From contig JAHHRJ010000041.1 of NCBI GenBank assembly GCA_020025885.1, positions 1 to 20,488 of the forward strand: 20,488 nucleotides of DNA. The letters are read 5' to 3'. Every line of letters begins with the position of its first letter. The stretch's first letter is position 1. Made by a program: the position numbers and the translations under genes. The notes beneath the pieces are model-generated. The model was not told where the DNA came from, made no database searches, and saw only the letters and a list, made by a program, of their open reading frames with translations. This document shows, one piece after another, positions 1 through 5,847 of the stretch. The stretch is from Butyricicoccus sp. (GTDB lineage: Bacteria > Bacillota > Clostridia > Oscillospirales > Butyricicoccaceae).

Positions 1-54
1 AGGCTACGGTCAGCGAACTGAGAATCCCCTGTCTTTAGACATGGGGAGTGTCAA
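1..54 (+). mobile_element. Right end of an IS200/IS605 (TnpB-type) element, partial
   Basis: The sequence contains AGCGAACTGAGAATCCCC followed by an imperfect hairpin (stem CCCCTGTC at 26-33, TTTA loop, GACATGGGG) and ends GAGTGTCAA at 54. This arrangement is typical of the right end of tnpB-bearing IS200/IS605 elements, where it also forms the 3' scaffold of the omega RNA. The body of the element lies left of the window. Two frames stay open from base 2 or 3 (stops at 88-90 and 36-38), so the tnpB stop may overlap this end, but I cannot tell which frame is real. If the omega RNA is functional, its guide would be the roughly 16 bases starting at 55. The assignment rests on remembered consensus. 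Confidence 0.6.
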
Positions 55-98
55 ATTGTTGGTAAGAAGTATGGATCAAAATAAAAAATAGCACAAAT

Positions 99-126
99 GC
101 CCTATGCATGGAATTTGGCATAGGGC
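99..126. terminator. Hairpin terminator downstream of the ZIP gene
   Basis: A 9-bp stem (GCCCTATGC / GCATAGGGC) encloses a 10-base loop. T-rich stretches lie on both sides: TCTTTTG on the plus strand and ATTTTTTATTTTG on the minus strand. It would end the leftward ZIP transcript and could also stop transcripts leaving the IS200/IS605 element. Confidence 0.6.
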
Positions 127-153
127 GTCTTTTGTGTTTTGGGGAGATAGGCA

Positions 154-933
154 TTATCCAAGGGTGACATCAAGCACCATCATCAGCACGAAGCCGAGAG
201 AAAGCCCAATGGTACCGATATTGCTCTTGGTATTGGAAGCGGCTTCTGGAATCAGTTCTTCTGCAACGACATACATCATGGCGCCAGCGGCAAAGGATAG
301 AAAATAGGGAAGCAATGGGGTCATCCAAGCGGAGAGCAGAATGGTTAGAAAACCGGCGATCGGCTCTACGATACCAGAGAGTGTGCCATAGATAAACGCT
401 TTGGTGCGACTCATATTGCGTTCACTGCGCAGTGGCAGAGAAATGATTGCGCCCTCTGGAAAGTTTTGAATGGCAATGCCAATCGAAAGCGCGAATGCAC
501 CCGCCATCGTGAGAGGTGTATTCTGCGCAAGCACGCCAGCAAATACGACACCAACTGCCATGCCTTCTGGAATGTTATGGATGGTAACTGCAAGCACAAG
601 CATTGTGGTTTTGTGGAATGCAGACAGTGCATTGGTTGGTGCTTCACTCTCTGCATAGACCTGCGGTACCATGCGATCAATGAGCAGCAAAAAACCAATA
701 CCAGCGAGGAAACCCACAACGGCAGGGACAAAGCAGAGTTTGCCCATGTCGGCGGATTGTTCGATGGACGGAATGATCAGCGACCAGATGGACGCTGCGA
801 TCATAACGCCAGATGCAAACCCGAGCAGACCTTTTTGCAGGCGCTCAGGCAGCATACCGCGCAAGAAGAATACACAGGCGGCACCAAGGGTCGTGCCAAT
901 GAATGGGATCATAAGACCGAGTAAGGTTTCCAT
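154..933 (-). CDS. ZIP-family divalent metal transporter
   Basis: This is a 259-residue polytopic membrane protein of the ZIP (SLC39/ZupT) family, which moves Zn2+ or related divalent metals into the cytoplasm. The two signature metal-binding helices are visible: HNIPEG at residues 119-124 and QNFPEG at 156-161. About eight hydrophobic segments run through the protein, and there is a short loop after residue 90. The length is normal for bacterial ZIPs. The start is preceded by AAAGGAG about 11 bases upstream. The gene is monocistronic, with its own sigma-A promoter at 1009-1037 and a terminator at 99-126. The family is clear; metal specificity cannot be read from the sequence. Confidence 0.93.
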   Translation of the reverse strand: METLLGLMIPFIGTTLGAACVFFLRGMLPERLQKGLLGFASGVMIAASIWSLIIPSIEQSADMGKLCFVPAVVGFLAGIGFLLLIDRMVPQVYAESEAPTNALSAFHKTTMLVLAVTIHNIPEGMAVGVVFAGVLAQNTPLTMAGAFALSIGIAIQNFPEGAIISLPLRSERNMSRTKAFIYGTLSGIVEPIAGFLTILLSAWMTPLLPYFLSFAAGAMMYVVAEELIPEAASNTKSNIGTIGLSLGFVLMMVLDVTLG

Positions 934-1008
934 AAGTACAAAGACTCCTTTCCATGGGTGGGAATGTGTTTGGTAAGACAGCGCAGATTTCGCCCTGCCT
1001 CAAATGTT

Positions 1009-1037
1009 ATCCTAGACTAACTTTTGAGATTTGTCAA
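1009..1037 (-). promoter_or_regulatory. Sigma-A promoter of the ZIP gene
   Basis: On the minus strand TTGACA (1032-1037) is followed by a 17-base spacer and TAGGAT (1009-1014), placing the start of transcription about 65 bases before the ZIP start codon. The promoter lies between two halves of a 9-bp inverted repeat (GCAGATTTC at 983-991, GAAATCTGC at 1042-1050), which could be operator half-sites. Confidence 0.7.
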
Positions 1038-1105
1038 TGCGGAAATCTGCTTGTAGTATGGTATGTGTATCTCGCTAAATATGTTCAAAGCCTTAAAAAT
1101 GATGC

Positions 1106-1140
1106 AAAACCCCTGAAACCAATTTAGTTTCAGGGGTTTT
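1106..1140 (-). terminator. Intrinsic terminator of citrate synthase
   Basis: A perfect 14-bp stem (AAAACCCCTGAAAC / GTTTCAGGGGTTTT) has a 7-base loop. The stem's own A and T runs supply a U tract in either direction. It lies about 90 bases after the citrate synthase stop codon, and between there and the gene I see no other feature. Confidence 0.85.
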
Positions 1141-1231
1141 GTGGTATATTTTGTGAAGATACGGAATGTATCCACTTATTTGTGCAGACAGAATGCGTGT
1201 ATTTTTTTTCAGATGCACGCGTACAATAAAG

Positions 1232-2602
1232 TCATGCACGGTCTGCGATCGGTACATAAGGAACGTGTTTGGAGAGTGCCTTGTATGCAGGACGAATGAT
1301 ACGACCGCCGCAGGCGATTTCCTCCATACGATGTGCCACCCAGCCAACAATGCGGGCTGTGGCAAAGAGTGGTGTAAACATTTCTTGCGGAATGCCCAGC
1401 ATACGGTACACCAGACCAGAATACAGATCCACGTTGGCACACATGACCTTGGTATCTGCACCGCGTGCTTCGGCAAAGGCGGCAGGCGTTAGTTTTTCGA
1501 CCATCTCGATGAGGTTGAATTCGTCGCTATATCCCTTTTTCTCGGCAAGCGGACGTGCGGCAGCTTTGAGGGCAACGGCACGCGGATCACTCAGGGTATA
1601 GATGGCGTGTCCCATCCCGTAGATCAGACCAGAGTGGTCGCCAGCTTCTTTATGTAAAATCCGAAGCAGATACTGGTATACTTCGTCTACATCGCTCCAG
1701 TTGGACACGTTTTCCTTAATATCCTCAAACATCTGCACGACTTTGAGGTTCGCACCACCATGTCTGGGTCCTTTGAGCGAACCAACCGCGGCGGCAATTG
1801 CAGAATAGGTATCTGTGCCAGAGGAAGAGGTCACGCGCGTTGCAAAAGCAGAGTTGTTACCGCCGCCATGCTCTGCGTGCAAGATCAAGCAACGGTCAAG
1901 CAGCTTGGCTTCTTCATCGGTGAACAATCCATCAGGACGGATGAGACGCAGAATATTTTCGGCGGTGGATCGGGTCGGGTCGGGTACATGCAGATACATA
2001 GATTCATTTTCAAAATATCGGCGGCGTGCCTGATAGGCATGGGAAATAATAACCGGATATTTTGCCATCAGTCCGATACCTTGGCGTAGAATATTTTCGG
2101 TGGAAATATCGTCGGGATTGGAATCATAAGAATAAAGCGCAAGCGTCGCACTTGCTAGTTTATTCATGATATCGCGGCTGGGGGCGCGCATAATCATATC
2201 TTCGGTAAAGTTATCGGGCAGGGCACGTGCTTCTCCGATCATCCGGCTAAAGCGTTCCAGCTGTGTTTGGTTTGGCAGACTGCCAGAGAGCAGGAGATAT
2301 CCCACTTCCTCAAAGCCAAAACGGTTTTCGCTTTCAAAGGCATACAGCAGATCATAGATATCAATACCGCGATAGGTCAGATGACCCTCGATCGGTTCGC
2401 GCTCGCCCTCGTTGAGCAGATAGCCATGGACATTGCCAAGACGTGTGATGCCAGCCAGCACACCGGTTCCGTCGGCATTTCGCAGACCACGCTTGACACT
2501 ATACTTGGTGAAGGCTTCTTTTTTGATCTCATGTAGGGGGCGAAGCTGTGCGCAGATGGTTGAGATCATCTCGGGTTCCATATTTTTCATCTGGTTGACC
2601 AT
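1232..2602 (-). CDS. Citrate synthase
   Basis: The 456-residue protein condenses acetyl-CoA with oxaloacetate to give citrate, feeding the oxidative branch of the TCA cycle and glutamate synthesis in anaerobes. The three catalytic positions of the family are visible: His245 in HAEHGGGNNSAF, His332 in GMGHAIYTLSDPRA, and Asp392 in NVDLYSGLVY. The substrate-binding GPRHGGAN segment is at 278-285. It is somewhat longer than the typical bacterial enzyme (about 430), mainly through an N-terminal extension of roughly 45 residues before the core. The start has GGAG about 8 bases upstream. It stands alone with its own promoter and terminator, diverging from spoIID. Confidence 0.95.
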   Translation of the reverse strand: MVNQMKNMEPEMISTICAQLRPLHEIKKEAFTKYSVKRGLRNADGTGVLAGITRLGNVHGYLLNEGEREPIEGHLTYRGIDIYDLLYAFESENRFGFEEVGYLLLSGSLPNQTQLERFSRMIGEARALPDNFTEDMIMRAPSRDIMNKLASATLALYSYDSNPDDISTENILRQGIGLMAKYPVIISHAYQARRRYFENESMYLHVPDPTRSTAENILRLIRPDGLFTDEEAKLLDRCLILHAEHGGGNNSAFATRVTSSSGTDTYSAIAAAVGSLKGPRHGGANLKVVQMFEDIKENVSNWSDVDEVYQYLLRILHKEAGDHSGLIYGMGHAIYTLSDPRAVALKAAARPLAEKKGYSDEFNLIEMVEKLTPAAFAEARGADTKVMCANVDLYSGLVYRMLGIPQEMFTPLFATARIVGWVAHRMEEIACGGRIIRPAYKALSKHVPYVPIADRA

Positions 2603-2640
2603 GGCAAGAACTCCTTTTCGGGGAAAAGATATTTGAAATA

Positions 2641-2669
2641 ATATTACGCTTATCTTGCAAAAATGTCAA
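2641..2669 (-). promoter_or_regulatory. Sigma-A promoter of citrate synthase
   Basis: On the minus strand TTGACA (2664-2669), a 17-base spacer and TAATAT (2641-2646) form a near-consensus vegetative promoter, about 40 bases from the start codon. It lies in the 108-base gap shared with the divergent spoIID gene. Confidence 0.85.
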
Positions 2670-2710
2670 TCTGCTAAAAGTAAAAAAACATAAAGTTAGG
2701 AGGTAGAAAA

Positions 2711-3730
2711 ATGAGAAAAATGCTGGTGATTGGTCTGATGCTCACGGTTGTGATCTATGTACTACCTGTATTTTGCGGATATCTGGATGCGGAAAAGCTG
2801 GACTTTGTTCCGCAGGAAAACCATATAGAACATGCAGAAATGTCAGAGGAACAGAGCACGGAAGAAGAGCAGCAGATCAAGGCGAGTGGGCGCATCACGG
2901 TGCAGGTCAATGGGGAGGCGCGGGAGATGCCACTCGAGGACTATGTAGTGAGCGTTGTCTCGGGAGAAATTTCACCTGACTTTCCAGAAGAAGCAATCAA
3001 GGCGCAGGCAGTCGCGGCGCGTACCTATGCACTGTATAAGCAACAGGCTGGGCGGCCAGCACAGCATAAAGATGCAGACGTTTGTAACGATCCAGCGCAT
3101 TGTGCGGCGTATGTAGACCTCAAAACTGAAGCGGCGGCGCGCTGGGGAGAGACTGCAAATGTAGACGCGGAAACCATTCGCCGTGCGGTTAAGGAGACAG
3201 CTGGCATGGTGCTGACTTATGAGGATAAACCCATTGTAGCTGTGTTCAGTGCGGCAGCAGGCGAGAAAAGCGAACGCGCGGAGGATGTATGGGGCAGTGA
3301 GATTCCGTATTTACAGTGCGTAGACAGCCCTGGTGGGGATGCCTGTCCAAAATATCATGCGACAGTCACGCTGTCTGCGGATGAGATCCGGAAGCGGGCA
3401 GCAAAGAGTATTCCCTCTGCGGATCTTTCCGGAAAGCCGTCCGATTGGTTCAAGGCATCCAAACGGAGCGAAGCAGGCGGCGTTATCTCACTGAAATTTG
3501 GTGGCGTTCAGGTACAGGGAACGGCATTGCGCACACTTTTGGGGCTGAATTCTACCAACTTTACCGTGAACGTAGATGGTGATGAGCTCACCTTTATCAC
3601 GACGGGGTATGGGCATGGTGTAGGGCTAAGCCAGTGGGGCGCAAAATATGCGGCAGAACAGGGACAGACTTGGCAGGAAATTTTGGCACATTATTATCCC
3701 GGAACAAAAATCACACAGATCGCGGTATAA
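2711..3730 (+). CDS. spoIID: Stage II sporulation protein D (SpoIID) peptidoglycan lytic enzyme
   Basis: SpoIID is a membrane-anchored lytic transglycosylase of the mother cell that cleaves denuded glycan strands and drives engulfment with SpoIIP and SpoIIM. The 339-residue protein has an N-terminal transmembrane segment (residues 4-22), an acidic linker, and a SpoIID/LytB domain from about residue 62 to the end. Visible landmarks are EDYVVSVVSGEISPDFP with the probable catalytic Glu86, AIKAQAVAARTYA at 95-107, and the C-terminal TGYGHGVGLSQWGA motif. GTTAGGAGG lies 9 bases before the start. It is followed directly by the spoIIQ-like gene. I expected a sigma-E promoter but found no convincing match in the short upstream gap. 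Confidence 0.95.
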   Translation: MRKMLVIGLMLTVVIYVLPVFCGYLDAEKLDFVPQENHIEHAEMSEEQSTEEEQQIKASGRITVQVNGEAREMPLEDYVVSVVSGEISPDFPEEAIKAQAVAARTYALYKQQAGRPAQHKDADVCNDPAHCAAYVDLKTEAAARWGETANVDAETIRRAVKETAGMVLTYEDKPIVAVFSAAAGEKSERAEDVWGSEIPYLQCVDSPGGDACPKYHATVTLSADEIRKRAAKSIPSADLSGKPSDWFKASKRSEAGGVISLKFGGVQVQGTALRTLLGLNSTNFTVNVDGDELTFITTGYGHGVGLSQWGAKYAAEQGQTWQEILAHYYPGTKITQIAV

Positions 3731-3775
3731 ATGGAAGCGTGCATGGCGATACTACCATCGGAGGTGTTCAGAGCT

Positions 3776-4588
3776 ATGCATAAACAAGGAACAGGATATA
3801 CCGGACAGAGTAAATCAGATCGTGGATTTTATATCATTTTAGCAATTTGTTTGACTGTTATCGTAATTTCAAGCTATATTTTGTTTGCGGCACCAGGCAA
3901 GCATGAAAAGCAGATCGATGAGACATTGTATCTGCCATCTGGAACCAATACGATACAAACGCCAGTGGCTGTGCCGAACATTGATATTCCAGCAGAGCCA
4001 GTAGAACCAACCGTACAGCCAGAGCCAGTCAAAGAGCCAGAGAAAAAACCCGAGCCGCCCCAAAAACCAGAACCGACCAAAAAGCAGACAGCAGCAGAAG
4101 CCCCTGCACCAATTTGGATTAAGCCAGTGGATGGTACGGTTTTGAAGTCGTTCTCAGGGGATAACCTTGTAAAGGATGAAACGATGGGGGATTGGCGTGT
4201 GCACACTGGAACAGACTATGCGGCAGATTCTGGTACACGTGTGTATGCAGTATCAGACGGAACGGTAGAGCGTGCGGCTGTGGACCCCTTGTATGGCGGC
4301 GTTGTTGTGTTACAGCTTAAGGACGGAAAACAGGCTGTGTATCAGTGCCTCGCAGAAAAAATGAAGGTTAAAACAGGAGACACGGTGCGCGCTGGTGACG
4401 TGATCGGCACAGTAGGCACGATCGGTCATGCGGAAGCTGCACAAAAAAGCCATTTGCATATGGAGCTGTACAAAGGCGGCAAAGCGATCGACCCAGAAAG
4501 TGTATTTGGCAAGGCAAAAACAAGCGCAGAACAAAAACCGGCTGTGGATGCGAGTGTCCCCCAATCGAAAATCGACGTGGAAGAATGA
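3776..4588 (+). CDS. SpoIIQ-like M23 (LytM) family endopeptidase
   Basis: This is a bitopic forespore-type protein: an N-terminal cytoplasmic segment, one membrane helix (about residues 20-38), a Pro/Glu/Lys-rich linker, and a C-terminal M23/LytM domain. The metal-binding motifs are intact (HTGTD and HLH), so zinc-dependent endopeptidase activity is plausible, as in clostridial SpoIIQ and unlike the degenerate Bacillus subtilis protein. The open frame reaches back to 3731, but GGAGGT at 3760-3765 sits 10 bases before the ATG at 3776, giving 270 residues; I chose that start. It follows spoIID in the same direction, separated by 45 bases, so co-transcription is likely. SpoIIQ normally pairs with SpoIIIAH to link the forespore and mother-cell membranes. 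Confidence 0.85.
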   Translation: MHKQGTGYTGQSKSDRGFYIILAICLTVIVISSYILFAAPGKHEKQIDETLYLPSGTNTIQTPVAVPNIDIPAEPVEPTVQPEPVKEPEKKPEPPQKPEPTKKQTAAEAPAPIWIKPVDGTVLKSFSGDNLVKDETMGDWRVHTGTDYAADSGTRVYAVSDGTVERAAVDPLYGGVVVLQLKDGKQAVYQCLAEKMKVKTGDTVRAGDVIGTVGTIGHAEAAQKSHLHMELYKGGKAIDPESVFGKAKTSAEQKPAVDASVPQSKIDVEE

Positions 4589-4601
4589 ATCACCAAAATA
4601 A

Positions 4602-4629
4602 AAGACCGAATCTTGTGAGATTCGGTCTT
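4602..4629. terminator. Hairpin after the spoIIQ-like gene
   Basis: A perfect 12-bp stem (AAGACCGAATCT / AGATTCGGTCTT) has a TGTG loop and starts 13 bases after the stop codon. The natural T run is missing: GAGG follows instead. A second copy of the stem with a proper T run lies at 4843-4874, so this looks like one half of a terminator duplicated or split by an insertion. Confidence 0.6.
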
Positions 4630-4630
4630 G

Positions 4631-4842
4631 AGGCTGTCAAAGAACTTTGACAGCCTTTTCAGGGGAACCCAGTCCCCCTAGATACAGAGCCAGTTCCAGT
4701 AGAAACTGGCTCTGATACCCCCGGTTTCGCGCACGTTTGCGCGGGTCGCGGGCAAAATCCAAGGCGCATGTCATTGGATTTTGAAAATTTTAAGTCGCTT
4801 CACTCCGAGGCAAAACAGTCAAAAGACTTTTTCGACAAGCTG
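4631..4842 (+). repeat. Cluster of hairpins; possible small inserted element or structured RNA
   Basis: About 210 bases with no convincing ORF hold consecutive inverted repeats. They are AGGCTGTCAAAG / CTTTGACAGCCT (4631-4656, then TTT), GGGGA / TCCCC (4662-4677), CAGAGCCAGTT / AACTGGCTCTG (4685-4714), CGCGCA / TGCGCG (4728-4743), and AAAATCCAA / TTGGATTTT (4754-4782). The two ends are loosely inverted copies of each other (GGCTGTCAAAGAA on the left, AGCTTGTCGAAAAA read back from the right). Near-identical terminator stems flank the whole stretch. This suggests a non-autonomous inserted element, or a duplicated terminator region with a folded RNA. I do not recognise a named family. Confidence 0.5.
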
Positions 4843-4874
4843 AGACCGAATCTTACTGAGATTCGGTCTTTTTG
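4843..4874 (+). terminator. Intrinsic terminator, second copy of the spoIIQ-distal stem
   Basis: An 11-bp stem (AGACCGAATCT / AGATTCGGTCT) with a TACTG loop is followed by TTTTTG. It matches the stem at 4602-4629 apart from the loop and has the T run that the first copy lacks. Confidence 0.75.
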
Positions 4875-4880
4875 TGCTTA

Positions 4881-5310
4881 GGGGCTATCTGAAAAGTCTG
4901 CACAGCTGGTTTATTTCAACAAAATAGCAATAGAAGCAAGATAAACAAAGGCAAGGAAAGAGGAAGCCAACTTGTCATAGCGGGTAGCAACACGCCTGAA
5001 TTGTTTTAATTTCAGGAAAAAGCACTCAACCAAATGGCGCTCCTTGTAGAGCACCCAGTCACAACACCAGGGGTTGCGTGTATTGGATTTTGGAGGAATG
5101 GCATAGTCTCCATCCTGCTGCTGAATATAGTCCAGAATTTCGTTGGTTCCATAAGCTTTATCAGCCAGGATTGTACTGTCCGAAATATCAAGATGGGACA
5201 GTATATCCACAGCAACAGTTGCATCATGGATGTTTCCACTGGTTAGCTGAAAATAAATTGGGTTGCCTAAGCCATCCACTTTATACTGAATATTATTTCT
5301 CCCTTTCTCG
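4881..5310 (-). mobile_element. Remnant of an IS5-family insertion sequence
   Basis: The remnant spans the 3' half of a transposase gene (see the pseudogene entry) and its downstream end, where GGGGCTATCTGAAAAGTC at 4881-4898 looks like a terminal inverted repeat. The opposite end and the 5' half of the transposase are missing. Homology stops at about 5305-5312, exactly where the 184-residue ORF ends. The inner boundary is estimated from the point where the family pattern is lost. Confidence 0.7.
4911..5310 (-). pseudogene. IS5-family DDE transposase, N-terminally truncated
   Basis: Reading leftward, the frame gives KGRNNIQYKVDGLGNPIYF and then a typical IS5-family C-terminal half. The second catalytic Asp is in LADKAYGT, the catalytic Glu in the HLVECFF motif, and the end is RVATRYDKLASSFLAFVYLA. 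The first catalytic Asp and the N-terminal domain (roughly half of a full-length transposase) are absent. An internal ATG at 5279 would give 122 residues, but that is an artefact of truncation. No frameshift is visible in what remains, so the truncation may be fairly recent. It cannot encode an active enzyme. Confidence 0.8.
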
Positions 5311-5847
5311 ATTTGTTCGCAATCGAAATGTAATAGGCTGATCCAATGGTATCATACGGATATCTGCAATTGGTCTTCGATTGATAATCATTTGAAGCTC
5401 ATAAAATCTGATATACTGTTCTATTTTTTCTACTATTTTTGCAGTTCTTCTGCGTAAATGATATTTTTTCAAAAGCTGCCGCATACTTTTCCGGATATAC
5501 TTTTTCTGTTCAAAGAAAGTCATTTGAATATACATTTCTTTAAATAAAATATCTATTTCATCCGTATCATGCCAATAATCCTCTATATCCATACGGCTTC
5601 CGTTGCTTTCTCCATCCTTTATAATATCTGGAAATTCAGCATCTATCTGGTTTTTATCATTTAGATAGTGTATCCAATACTGTACATCTTGTAAAAATCG
5701 CTGCTTATTCGACTGATATTTCCACTCTAAAAATCGTCGTTTACTATCCCAAAACTCCAGCAAAAACCGACTTTCTTCCTGAATTCCCAGATCTCGTTTA
5801 CAGAGAATTACAGCGATATCCAGTGCAGAATAAGAAAGCTGTCCCAT
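5293..5847 (-). CDS. Unknown 184-residue partner of the helicase-HNH protein, possibly truncated
   Basis: I do not recognise this protein. It begins with a TGATG junction: its ATG (5847-5845) shares one base with the helicase stop codon, a hallmark of translational coupling and of proteins made together. It is soluble and rich in charged and aromatic residues. Residues 29-60 (FLLEFWDSKRRFLEWKYQSN onward) and 105-160 are probably helical, with a strongly basic stretch KYIRKSMRQLLKKYHLRRR that could contact nucleic acid. No catalytic motif is evident. The final residues RTNREREK run into the IS5 remnant, so the native C-terminus may have been lost. Base composition is AT-rich like the helicase and unlike the flanking housekeeping genes. 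Confidence 0.75.
   Translation of the reverse strand: MGQLSYSALDIAVILCKRDLGIQEESRFLLEFWDSKRRFLEWKYQSNKQRFLQDVQYWIHYLNDKNQIDAEFPDIIKDGESNGSRMDIEDYWHDTDEIDILFKEMYIQMTFFEQKKYIRKSMRQLLKKYHLRRRTAKIVEKIEQYIRFYELQMIINRRPIADIRMIPLDQPITFRLRTNREREK

Noticed and set aside
2685..2700. CATAAAGT as a sigma-E -10 box for spoIID
   Set aside because: Only a partial match, and no acceptable -35 element lies 14-15 bases upstream.
4602..5310. CRISPR-like array in the hairpin-rich region
   Set aside because: The repeats are inverted, of differing sequence and irregular spacing; there are no repeated units with spacers and no cas genes nearby.
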